From Hydrogenimonas sp. SS33 (GTDB lineage: Bacteria > Campylobacterota > Campylobacteria > Campylobacterales > Hydrogenimonadaceae), in contig NZ_AP026369.1 in the NCBI RefSeq assembly GCF_040436365.1, positions 741,001-805,000 on the forward strand: a stretch of DNA of 64,000 nucleotides, read 5' to 3'. This document shows, one piece after another, positions 34,873 through 46,240 of the stretch (the first letter of the stretch is position 1; every line of letters starts with the position of its first letter). The notes under the pieces are model-generated. The model was not told where the DNA came from and searched no databases. It worked only from the letters and a program-made list of their open reading frames with translations. A program made the translations under genes and the position numbers.

Positions 34873-36332
34873 AAGAGGTCCGCCGTTTTCGCGAACCGGC
34901 TGAAGTGGTCGCGAAATTCTGCCCGCTTCTTCTCTTCCAGCTTTCCCATGGCGCTTCTTAGGGCGTCGATCGCCTTTTTCGTCTCTTTGTCGTGAAGTTC
35001 CGGAAGCTCGGTGAAGGTTTTGAGATGGGCCCGCTGGACATCCAGGTCCTGATGCTCACCCAGAATCGTCTGGATCGTCTTGAGGCGTTTGAGCATAACG
35101 CCATAGGCCTCCTCTTCAAGGATGGAGGCGAAAAACTCCATCAGATACCGCAGCTTCTTCACTTCGATGCGTACTTCATGGTAGGTGTGGGCGGGAGAGT
35201 GGCGGCCCACGGCGGCCCCTCTCTTCAACACGTTCGCGTAGCGCTTTTTCAGCGCTTTTTTGACTTCGACGATGACCGGGTTCTCCGCCCTTTCACTCAG
35301 CCCCGTCCGTTCATGGGTCGTGGCGAAGGATGTCAGGGCGTTCAGCTCATTTAGCAAGGCATCGTCTTGCAGAAAATCGGTCAGGGCCTTCCGCTCCTCC
35401 TCTTCCCGCACCTCAAGCCAGCGCCGAAGCGCGTCGAGACCGGCATGGTACTTCGTATCCACCAGGGTTTTGTAGTAATCCATCTGCATCAGATAGACGT
35501 CGATATCCCTTTTGGTACCCGTTTGGCGCATCAGGGCGGCCAGCTTCTGCTTGTGTTCCCGGCGCCACGCCTCGTCGAAAAGGGGCGACATCTGCGAAAG
35601 CAGTGCCCGCAGTTTGCGCATCGCCACCCGGAACTGGTGGAGCCGTTCCGGGTCGCCGTCACCGGCCAGCATGGCCTGCCGGTTCGCCTTCACCGACATG
35701 AGCAGGGTAGTAAAAAGAGCTTTGAGGGCGTTGGCGGAGCTCTCCGAAGGTTTCAACGCCAGAGGGGTGGAGGCTTTGAGGAAATCCTCCCTTTGCCGCA
35801 CCGAATCAAGAAGCGTCGGCAGGGGCGAGGCGAGTGCGGGAATGCGCATGGTTCTGGAGAGGGCGCCGTTGCTGAATGCCGGTTCGTTCGTCACCTCCGC
35901 GATCACCAGATCCGAAAGCGGCGCCGGTAGTCTTAACCCTTTCGCCTCCTCTTCATTGTCGAACTCGATCTCCAGAATGTTGAGCCCCTTGAGGGGGCCT
36001 TTGAAGCTGTCCAGCTCGTAGGTGCGCCCCTCCAGGACGAAACGGCGGCGCACCTTGCGGATGATGCCGCCCCTGTTGCGTTTCAGCGCCTCCTCGAAGG
36101 CCTCCCGTCCGATCTCCTCTTCCTGCTCCTCCCTGACCAGCCCCTGCCCCTTTTTTATGGTACGGATATAGTGGGTGCACTTCTGCCGGTAACGCTCCAC
36201 ACGCCCCGTCTCGGCGACCAGGTAGAACTGGATGATGGGGCAGGCGTCGTAGGCGATGGCGTTTTCGCGCAAAAAGCGCTTCATGCTGCATGGGTAGAGC
36301 CAGAAACGGCGTTCGATTTCAAAACCATTCAT
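34848..36332 (-). CDS. CYTH-CHAD domain protein
   Basis: 494 aa. An N-terminal CYTH domain (about 1-160) opens with EIERRF, where the hallmark ExExK has Arg for Lys. The CHAD domain (about 200-490) is rich in conserved His and basic residues (HQFRVAMRKLRALL, HEVRIEVKKLRYLMEFF). CYTH enzymes hydrolyse triphosphates and CHAD domains bind polyphosphate, so a polyphosphate role is likely. Its end overlaps the end of the PepSY gene by 25 bases in convergent orientation. Confidence 0.9.
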   Translation of the reverse strand: MNGFEIERRFWLYPCSMKRFLRENAIAYDACPIIQFYLVAETGRVERYRQKCTHYIRTIKKGQGLVREEQEEEIGREAFEEALKRNRGGIIRKVRRRFVLEGRTYELDSFKGPLKGLNILEIEFDNEEEAKGLRLPAPLSDLVIAEVTNEPAFSNGALSRTMRIPALASPLPTLLDSVRQREDFLKASTPLALKPSESSANALKALFTTLLMSVKANRQAMLAGDGDPERLHQFRVAMRKLRALLSQMSPLFDEAWRREHKQKLAALMRQTGTKRDIDVYLMQMDYYKTLVDTKYHAGLDALRRWLEVREEEERKALTDFLQDDALLNELNALTSFATTHERTGLSERAENPVIVEVKKALKKRYANVLKRGAAVGRHSPAHTYHEVRIEVKKLRYLMEFFASILEEEAYGVMLKRLKTIQTILGEHQDLDVQRAHLKTFTELPELHDKETKKAIDALRSAMGKLEEKKRAEFRDHFSRFAKTADLFHRMVCRF

Positions 36333-36359
36333 AGGAACGATTTTATCACAACGATGTGC

Positions 36360-36365
36360 TATAAT
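36360..36365 (+). promoter_or_regulatory. -10 box upstream of the DUF234-like gene
   Basis: TATAAT on the plus strand, with AAGGA 18 bases later (36383-36387). It would start a transcript near 36372, well before the first usual start codon at 36517. Confidence 0.5.
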
Positions 36366-36516
36366 TGTTACAAAAATCGATGAAGGATCGGTCGCAATAG
36401 AAAAATTCCGCTATTTCCATCGCCACTTTCCCCATCTGGAGATCGAACAGCTCATCGAACACTACGCGGTCTTTGGCGGACTCGAAGCCTATGTCACTCT
36501 CAATTTCAGCGACACA

Positions 36517-37284
36517 TTGGCCGAGTCGATACGCGCCAACATCCTGGAACGCTACGACTTTCTCAAAACCAAAATCCTGCCTCCCCTCTCCCACGAAAAC
36601 GAAAACCGGCGCATGCTGCGTGCCGTCGCCGTCAGCGACGGAAAGACCATCAACGTCCTGCGCCGCGCCGGCATGCCGCGCCACCGCGGCCACGGCACCT
36701 ACGACACCCTCCGGCGCGCCGGCATCCTGCACAAGGAGGCATCGCGGGAAGAGCGCCCCGAAAGGCCCAAACAGCAGAGAAAGCGGGAGGAGCGGCGCTA
36801 CACGGTGCAGGACAAGATCAAGTTTTCCGTCCCTTTCCACCGTTTCTGGTACACCTTCGTCGACCCCCATGCCGAGGAGATCGAAGCGGGCCGCTTCGAA
36901 CCCTTTTTCGCGGAGCTGGAAGAGCGGCTGGACCGGTTCGTCAGCTACACCTTCGAAGAGCTCTCCAACGCCCTCATCAAAGCCGCCTTCGCGGGCCGTG
37001 ACCCGGTAGAGGAGCAGGGCAACTACTGGGACAGGCACAACGAATTCGACCTGCTGGCCAGAACCGCCAACCGGAGGATGATTGTCGGCGAATGCAAATG
37101 GAAGGGGCACAAAGTGTGCAAAAGCCTGGTGAGCAAACTCAAATCCAAGTGCGAACGCTCCGGCCTGGAGCCCGACTACTACGCCCTCTTCTCCCGCAGC
37201 GGCTTCAGCAAGGAGCTGCAAAGCAGCAACGACCCCTCCCTCCTCTGTTTCGACCTCGACGATTTCGAAAAGATGCTGGCATGA
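36517..37284 (+). CDS. DUF234-like PD-(D/E)XK nuclease-fold protein, start uncertain
   Basis: 255 aa from a TTG at 36517, the first ordinary start codon. The same frame codes sensibly upstream back to about 36397 (IEKFRYFHRHFPHLEIEQ and HYAVFGGLEAY), matching the region that precedes DUF234 in archaeal-type ATPases. No ATG, GTG or TTG is found there; an ATA at 36397 sits 9 bases after AAGGA. The nuclease-like site is E176, D178, E192 and K194 (NEFDLLAR, GECKW). The ATPase half is absent. Overlaps the kinase gene by 4 bases. Function unknown. Confidence 0.72.
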   Translation: MAESIRANILERYDFLKTKILPPLSHENENRRMLRAVAVSDGKTINVLRRAGMPRHRGHGTYDTLRRAGILHKEASREERPERPKQQRKREERRYTVQDKIKFSVPFHRFWYTFVDPHAEEIEAGRFEPFFAELEERLDRFVSYTFEELSNALIKAAFAGRDPVEEQGNYWDRHNEFDLLARTANRRMIVGECKWKGHKVCKSLVSKLKSKCERSGLEPDYYALFSRSGFSKELQSSNDPSLLCFDLDDFEKMLA

Positions 37285-38303
37285 ACGACTTCACCCCCCC
37301 CTCCTCCATGAACGAAGAGGAGAAACAGACCCTTCTGGCCCAGCTGGAGAGCCTCATCGAGCAGACTTACAGCGTCGAGAAGGAGTATATCGCCCTCACC
37401 GGCTCCTACAACCAGCTCCAGGCGCTGGTTCGACAGATCATCGAAGCGCTGCCCAACGCCCTCTGGGTCCTTAACGGGGACGGGACCGTCTTTTTGCAAA
37501 ACAGCGAAGCAGAACGCCTCAACGGCCTGCTTCCCCTCATCGACAAAGGGAAAAAAGAGTGCGAAGTGCCCTTCGGCAACCGCTTCTTTCTGGTCAAGGC
37601 GAGCCGGCACGACGGCCGCAGCATCATCAGCGCCACCGACATCACCGAACAGAAGCGCAAGGAGCGGCTCGCCTCCATGGGGCAGATGGCGGCCCACCTG
37701 GCCCATGAAATCCGCAACCCCATCGGCTCCATCGCCCTGCTGCTCTCCACCCTCTCCAGACGGGTCGTCCCCAAAAACCAGCCCATCGTCGACGAGATCC
37801 GCCGCTCCCTTTTCAGGGTGGAGCGTATCATCAAAACGACGCTGCTCTACTCCAAAGGGGTGCAGCCTCGTATGGGGGTCATCCCTCTCGCGCAGCTGGA
37901 AAAGGAGGCGAAGGAGGCGGTGGAGAGTTACAGCTACAGCGCCGATATCGCCTTCCGGTTCGATTTCGCAGAAGGCAGTGTCAAAGGGGACCTTGGGCTT
38001 TTGTCACTTGCGCTGCAGAACCTTCTCTTCAACGCCATCGACGCTATCGAAGAGAGCGGAGAGGAGAGCGGCAGCGTCACCCTGCGCTCCAACAGGGAGA
38101 ACGGCTCCGTACAGTTCATCGTCGAAGACAGCGGAATCCCGCTGGAAGAGCCCGACCATCTTTTCGAAGCCTTTCACACCACCAAAAACAAGGGGCACGG
38201 CCTCGGACTCGTTTTGACCCGCCAGATCGTCGAAGCCCACGGCGGCGAAATCACCGTGGAGGCCGAGCCCAAACGGTTCCGCATCACCCTTCCCAGCGAC
38301 TGA
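37281..38303 (+). CDS. Cytosolic sensor histidine kinase, FlgS-like
   Basis: 340 aa, no membrane segment. An N-terminal coiled part, a small PAS-like region (about 50-120, PNALWVLNGDGTVFLQNSEAERLNG), then H-box AHEIRNP with H142, N-box LLFNAIDAIE and G-box KGHGLGLVL. The layout and length fit FlgS, the Campylobacterota kinase that works with FlgR and sigma-54 for flagellar genes, but no flagellar gene or regulator is next to it. ATG overlaps the preceding stop (ATGA). Confidence 0.85.
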   Translation: MNDFTPPSSMNEEEKQTLLAQLESLIEQTYSVEKEYIALTGSYNQLQALVRQIIEALPNALWVLNGDGTVFLQNSEAERLNGLLPLIDKGKKECEVPFGNRFFLVKASRHDGRSIISATDITEQKRKERLASMGQMAAHLAHEIRNPIGSIALLLSTLSRRVVPKNQPIVDEIRRSLFRVERIIKTTLLYSKGVQPRMGVIPLAQLEKEAKEAVESYSYSADIAFRFDFAEGSVKGDLGLLSLALQNLLFNAIDAIEESGEESGSVTLRSNRENGSVQFIVEDSGIPLEEPDHLFEAFHTTKNKGHGLGLVLTRQIVEAHGGEITVEAEPKRFRITLPSD

Positions 38304-38337
38304 TTTTTACGGACTGATGTTGCGAATGAACCGGAAG

Positions 38338-38356
38338 CGGCCGCCCTCCGCGGCCG
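38338..38356. terminator. Hairpin between convergent genes
   Basis: Seven-base stem CGGCCGC with its complement and a 5-base loop, between the converging kinase and EAL/HDOD genes. No T-run on either side, so termination is uncertain. Confidence 0.35.
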
Positions 38357-38389
38357 TATGGACTCTCTTCATTCCCGGTCCGGAACGCC

Positions 38390-39643
38390 TCAGTAGTTCT
38401 CCAACTCTTCATCCAGTCTGTTGACCGCGATGGCGGTCTCTTCGATCATCCTGTCATAACCATTCCTGCCGATGCGGTAGAAATTGAGAAAGAGGTCGAC
38501 CGCCTCTTCGTTACACTCCTCGATCGACTTGACGAAAAGGAAGGTGCGGCCGAATTTTCCGCTCCCTTTCAATATGGCGTCCCGGACATCCCGGGAGATG
38601 TTGAACTCTTCCAGAATCTCTTCCATCGGTACCTTCATGACCACATCCAGCAAAGAGAGGGCACCGACGAAATAGGCCTCGTCCAGTTCCCGTTTCGAAG
38701 CCTCCGGATGCATCAGCTGCCAGGTGCGGCGCATCAGCTCCATACGGCTCTTCGCCAGCAGTGCGAGGGTCGAAGAGCCCCCTTTGTCTCCCATCGACTG
38801 GGCGTAGATGATCATCATCAGCCACTGGGCCAGATTGTGCCGCCCCAGCAGCACGATTACCTCCTGGATCGACTTCACATCCCTTTTGAGTGAAAACGCG
38901 GCGGAGTTGACATACCGCAGAAGCTGCAACGAAAGGGCGCTGTGCTGTTCCAGGTAACCGGCTATCTCCTCCACATCCGCATTGGAGATGAGAAGGTTGT
39001 AGGCGTGAATAACGCTTCGGTAGTGGGGCTCCAATTTCTGTTGTTTCAGAATCTGGGGTTTGGCGAAAAAATAGCCCTGAAAGTATTGGAAACCGAGGTT
39101 CTCGCAGATTTGCGTCATCTCCGGCGTCTCGACTTTTGAGGCGACAAGTGTGGAGTCGTATTTTTTGATCCGGTCGAGTAGTTTGTGAAACGTTTCGTTT
39201 TTGGGGGTGCGGGCCATATCGACTTTGATATATTTGAAATGGGGGAAAAGCGGCCCGATTCTGCGATAGAGCTCCTCATCCAGAACCGCATCGTTGAGTG
39301 CGATCTCGAACCCCCGGCGCCGAAGGTCGACGATACGGCGGGCGATCTCCATATTAAAGGGCATTTCCGGCATTACCGCGAAGACAAAGAGTTCCCGTGG
39401 AATATCGAAGAGAAGATCGTTGAAGAGAAAATCCCGGTCGATCCGGACAAATGCTTTTTTCTTTCCCAGAATCTCTTTCGCACCGAACTGATTCATGACA
39501 TTGGTCAAAACGGTTACGGAAGCGTATCGTCCTTCAACGCCGTCGGGATGCTTTTTTTCATCCCTGAATAGAAGATCATAGGCGAAAATTTTTCTGTCAG
39601 TGTCCAATATAGGCTGTCGGCCGAGAAGGTGGAAGTCGGACAT
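38390..39643 (-). CDS. EAL-HDOD domain signalling protein (YuxH-like)
   Basis: 417 aa. An N-terminal EAL-like domain (about 1-200) is degenerate (FAYDLLFRD in place of the EAL motif; LRRRGFEIALND), so cyclic di-GMP hydrolysis is unlikely. The C-terminal HDOD domain (about 205-400) has HSALSLQLLRYVNSAAF and IQEVIVLLGRHNLAQWL. Such proteins act as signalling scaffolds. Start MSDFHLLGRQP is chosen because AAAGGA lies upstream and homologues begin there. Confidence 0.9.
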   Translation of the reverse strand: MSDFHLLGRQPILDTDRKIFAYDLLFRDEKKHPDGVEGRYASVTVLTNVMNQFGAKEILGKKKAFVRIDRDFLFNDLLFDIPRELFVFAVMPEMPFNMEIARRIVDLRRRGFEIALNDAVLDEELYRRIGPLFPHFKYIKVDMARTPKNETFHKLLDRIKKYDSTLVASKVETPEMTQICENLGFQYFQGYFFAKPQILKQQKLEPHYRSVIHAYNLLISNADVEEIAGYLEQHSALSLQLLRYVNSAAFSLKRDVKSIQEVIVLLGRHNLAQWLMMIIYAQSMGDKGGSSTLALLAKSRMELMRRTWQLMHPEASKRELDEAYFVGALSLLDVVMKVPMEEILEEFNISRDVRDAILKGSGKFGRTFLFVKSIEECNEEAVDLFLNFYRIGRNGYDRMIEETAIAVNRLDEELENY

Positions 39644-39767
39644 CGTCGGCGGTCCTTTGTGCGAAATCGGTGAGAACACCTCTTGCAACGTCGCACAGAA
39701 TCTTCTTGCAATCCTGTGACGTTCCACTCTTCATATCGGTCAAGCGGTGATTTTTGTTAGAGTCTGT
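39644..39767. other. Spacer with an inverted repeat
   Basis: Between dnaE and the EAL/HDOD gene. It holds an imperfect inverted repeat, ACGTCGCACAG (39688-39698) and CTGTGACGT (39714-39722), of unknown role. No clear promoter or terminator. Confidence 0.35.
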
Positions 39768-43334
<3,567 letters not shown>

Positions 43335-43441
43335 CAGGGTCATGCCTCTTTGGGAAAAAGATTTGTCTGAGTCTATCCGAAACGTCGTTACGTTTCCATA
43401 AAACGGATCGGTTTAATGAAATTGCCCAACGGACGATTTAC

Positions 43442-43447
43442 TATAAT
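43442..43447 (+). promoter_or_regulatory. -10 box of the HPt gene
   Basis: TATAAT on the plus strand, 22 bases before the ATG, with GAAAGGA as ribosome binding site. Confidence 0.5.
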
Positions 43448-43469
43448 AGAACTATCGAAAGGACGGACT

Positions 43470-44273
43470 ATGCTCGATCTCGTACTGTTTGGATCCATCG
43501 CCCTGCTTCTGCTCATTCTCATCGGTTTTCTCATTATCGTCGTCCGCGATCACATGAAGAGCAAATCTTTCGAACTCTATGTCCGACAGACGGAAGAGGA
43601 GCTGGAGAGAGAGCACCAGAACCATGAGTTTCAGCCGCCGAGAAAAAGAGTCGAGCCCATAAAAGAGGAGAGAGCGCCGCGTCGGAAGAGAAGCGCCGAA
43701 CCGGCCGGCCGCGGTGAAGCAAGCAGCGCCGCCGTCGCGGAAAGCGGGAAATCCGTCAGCGCCGAAACGACGATGCCCCCGGGCGAATCGGCCGGCCGGA
43801 CCTGCGAAAACCAAACGGCAGCGCAGGAGAAGATCCCGGCCAAGGAGGAGCGCCCGACGGTCTACCCCTTCCACCCCCAAGCAAGAGAAGAGATCTCCGA
43901 AGCCCAAAAAGAGGCTCAGAACATTCTCTCCAAGGATTTCGGCCATTTCAGCCACCAGCGGCTGGTGGAAGGGATGGGACTCTCCCCCGAAGAGGCGGAC
44001 GAATTTGTGCTGGAGCTGATCGGACAACTCGAAAACGCCATCGCCGAACTCGACCGGAAAATTTCAGAAAAGGATTTCGAATCCGTCGAGCATATCACCC
44101 ACGGACTCAAGGGGGCGGCGCTCAACATCGGGGAAGGAGGCGTCGCCCAGCTTCTCATCGACTACAACACCTACATGAAACACGGCAAAGAGCTCCCGGT
44201 CGTCGAAGCCTATCAGACGAAGCTCAAAGAGAGCGTAAGCGACCTGAAGGTAGAATACTCCCAGGTAGCGTGA
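43470..44273 (+). CDS. Membrane-anchored HPt domain protein
   Basis: 267 aa. One N-terminal membrane helix (VLFGSIALLLLILIGFLIIVV), a long low-complexity charged linker (about 40-150) and a C-terminal HPt domain (about 165-265) with the phosphorylatable His in ITHGLKGAALNIGEGG. It should relay phosphate between a kinase receiver domain and a response regulator at the membrane. No partner is next to it. An earlier in-frame ATG lacks a binding site. Confidence 0.82.
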   Translation: MLDLVLFGSIALLLLILIGFLIIVVRDHMKSKSFELYVRQTEEELEREHQNHEFQPPRKRVEPIKEERAPRRKRSAEPAGRGEASSAAVAESGKSVSAETTMPPGESAGRTCENQTAAQEKIPAKEERPTVYPFHPQAREEISEAQKEAQNILSKDFGHFSHQRLVEGMGLSPEEADEFVLELIGQLENAIAELDRKISEKDFESVEHITHGLKGAALNIGEGGVAQLLIDYNTYMKHGKELPVVEAYQTKLKESVSDLKVEYSQVA

Positions 44274-44310
44274 TGCTGCCCCTGTAGGAAATTCAGCCCA
44301 AAGGATCGGT

Positions 44311-44823
44311 ATGGCCGGCCGCAACCTCGTTCTCATCGGATTCATGGGGGTGGGCAAAGGGGCCCTCGCCCGCGAGATCGTCCGTCAGGACCCCTCGCTC
44401 TACGCCCTCGACACCGACGACATGATCGAAAGCCTCACCAACACGAAAATCAAAAAGATCTTCGCAACGGCGGGAGAGCCTGCCTTTCGCGCCCTGGAGC
44501 GAAAAACCGCCGACTGGCTGGCGGCGAATGTCTCCAACGCCGTCATCTCAACCGGCGGCGGTTTCTTCAAAGTCCCCACCATCAAGGAGATCGGCACCGT
44601 CGCCTATCTCAAAGCCGATTTCGACTGGATTCTGCGCCGCATTCTCGATGCCCCCAATGCCAGGAAAAAGCTCAAAAAGAGGCCCCTCTTTCAGGATGTG
44701 GAGAAGGCGAAGGCCCTCTTCAACGAACGCTTCGAAGCTTATGAATCGGTAGCGGACATCGTGATAGATGTCACGAAAGCGGAAAAAGAGGATTTGGCGA
44801 AAGAAATTTTGGATAAATGGTAG
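44311..44823 (+). CDS. aroK: Shikimate kinase
   Basis: 170 aa. Phosphorylates shikimate. The P-loop reads GFMGVGKGA at 10-18, lacking the usual Ser/Thr after Lys that coordinates magnesium. DTDDMIE, FRALERK, ISTGGGFF and RPLF are present, so the shikimate site and lid are intact. Length normal. It follows the HPt gene by 37 bases and may be co-transcribed. Confidence 0.92.
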   Translation: MAGRNLVLIGFMGVGKGALAREIVRQDPSLYALDTDDMIESLTNTKIKKIFATAGEPAFRALERKTADWLAANVSNAVISTGGGFFKVPTIKEIGTVAYLKADFDWILRRILDAPNARKKLKKRPLFQDVEKAKALFNERFEAYESVADIVIDVTKAEKEDLAKEILDKW

Positions 44824-44837
44824 ATTGATTTGCGGAA

Positions 44838-44851
44838 GCGGCGGGCGCCGC
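44838..44851. terminator. Hairpin between convergent aroK and DJ-1 genes
   Basis: GCGGCG-GG-CGCCGC, 6-base stem with a 2-base loop in the 34-base gap between convergent stops. No T-run, so only a weak case for termination. Confidence 0.3.
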
Positions 44852-44857
44852 CACCAT

Positions 44858-45409
44858 TCAGCAGTAGTCTGCCAGCAATCCCTCTTTCAGGGATTGGTAG
44901 GTCTCTTCACCCACCAGTTTGCGCACGATGGCCAGGCCGAAGCAAATGGCGGTGCCGGGCCCGCGGGATGTCATGACGTTGCCGTCGATCACCACCTTCT
45001 CCTTGTCGGTATACCCCTCTTCGCCGATCTCTTTCTCGACGCTGGGGTAACAGGTGTAGTGCTTGCTCAGAACCCCCGCCGCTTTCAGGGCGAAAGGCGC
45101 GGCACAGATGGCGCCCACCACCTTCTCTTTCGCCTTCATCTCCTTCAGGAGCGACTGAACCGTCGGGTTCTCCGCCAGATTGCGGGTCCCTTCCCAGCCG
45201 CCGGGCAGAACCACCATATCCAGTTCGTCGGCCACGACATATTTGATGTCGGTGTCGGCTTTGACGGTGATGCCGTTGGCACCGGTCACCAGCTCTTCGT
45301 TGACGCCGGCGACGACCACTTCGATGCCGCCGCGGCGCATGACGTCGATGAGGCTGACCGCCTCGATCTCTTCGAAACCTTTCGCCAGAGGAACACACAC
45401 TTTCGCCAT
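44858..45409 (-). CDS. DJ-1/PfpI family protein
   Basis: 183 aa. The nucleophile elbow Cys is in GAICAAPFALKAAGVL near 104-107, with the acidic partner in GFEEIEAVS near residue 15. The length and VPLAKGFEEIEA start fit the YajL/DJ-1 branch (protein repair or redox-chaperone type). Last gene behind efp, 10 bases downstream. AGGAGG precedes the ATG. Confidence 0.9.
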   Translation of the reverse strand: MAKVCVPLAKGFEEIEAVSLIDVMRRGGIEVVVAGVNEELVTGANGITVKADTDIKYVVADELDMVVLPGGWEGTRNLAENPTVQSLLKEMKAKEKVVGAICAAPFALKAAGVLSKHYTCYPSVEKEIGEEGYTDKEKVVIDGNVMTSRGPGTAICFGLAIVRKLVGEETYQSLKEGLLADYC

Positions 45410-45419
45410 AGAAACCTCC

Positions 45420-45989
45420 TTATTTGACTTTGTCGAGGTATTTGCCTTCGACTGTGTCGACGCGGATCTTGTCCCCTTCGAGAATGTGGTAGGGAACCTG
45501 CACCACGGCACCGGTCTTCAGGGTCGCCGGTTTGCGGCTGCCGCTGGAGGTGTCACCTTTGAAGTTCGGGGGCGTCTCCACCACCTCCAGTTCTACGACC
45601 TGGGGAAGCTCCACGGAAATGGGCTTGCCGTTGTGGTAGAGGATGTCGACGGTGAAGCCCTCGTCCATGAATTTGATGACATCTTCACCCACCTGCTCGT
45701 GGGGAAGCCCCACCTGCTCGTAGGTCGTGGTATCCATGAACTGGAGCATCTCTCCGTCGTCGTAGAGATACTGCATCGTCTTCTGCTCCAGGTTCGGGGT
45801 TTCGAACTTGTCGCCGGCGTGGACCGTCTTTTCGATGACGCGTCCCGTAGCGAGGGATTTGATCTTGATGCGTACGAAAGCCGCGCCTTTGCCCGGTTTG
45901 ACGTGTTGGTACTCGACGACGCGGTAGGGTTGCCCGTCGATCTCCAGCCGGATCCCTTTTTTGAGATCGCCCATTCCGATTGTTGCCAT
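45420..45989 (-). CDS. efp: Elongation factor P
   Basis: 189 aa, three beta-barrel domains. Relieves ribosome stalling at proline runs. The loop that is modified in many bacteria is [10 protein letters not shown] with the Lys at about 35. Start MATIGMGD follows AGGAGTG; the frame extends upstream without a binding site. It may be part of the efflux operon's tail. Confidence 0.96.
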   Translation of the reverse strand: MATIGMGDLKKGIRLEIDGQPYRVVEYQHVKPGKGAAFVRIKIKSLATGRVIEKTVHAGDKFETPNLEQKTMQYLYDDGEMLQFMDTTTYEQVGLPHEQVGEDVIKFMDEGFTVDILYHNGKPISVELPQVVELEVVETPPNFKGDTSSGSRKPATLKTGAVVQVPYHILEGDKIRVDTVEGKYLDKVK

Positions 45990-46038
45990 GATCACTCCTG
46001 AATGCACGAATCGTGCGGAAATTTTGATCTGATTTTAG

Positions 46039-46239
46039 CTAAAAAAACTTGGAGAAGAGGTAAAAGATGAGGGATAAAACGATGGAAAGGAGAATCGATG
46101 TAGCGATAGGAAAATAGAAGGTGAAGTTCTCTCTGCGGATGACGATGTCGCCGGGAAGCTTCCCGACGAATGTCACGAAGAGGCCGAAGATGACCAGGAC
46201 GACCCCGAGGCCGATGAGGATGCGCCCAAGGTCAGGCAT
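46039..46239 (-). CDS. DUF2905 small membrane protein
   Basis: 66 aa with two membrane helices (RILIGLGVVLVIFGLFVTFV; FYFPIATSILLSIVLSLIFYLF) joined by GKLPGDIVIRRENF, the DUF2905 hallmark. Function unknown. It begins one base after the permease C-half stop, so it is in the efflux operon. Confidence 0.85.
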   Translation of the reverse strand: MPDLGRILIGLGVVLVIFGLFVTFVGKLPGDIVIRRENFTFYFPIATSILLSIVLSLIFYLFSKFF

Positions 46240-46240
46240 G

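Noticed and set aside
39688..39722. Sigma-54 promoter upstream of the EAL/HDOD gene
   Set aside because: The GG and GC elements found are 16 bases apart instead of 12.
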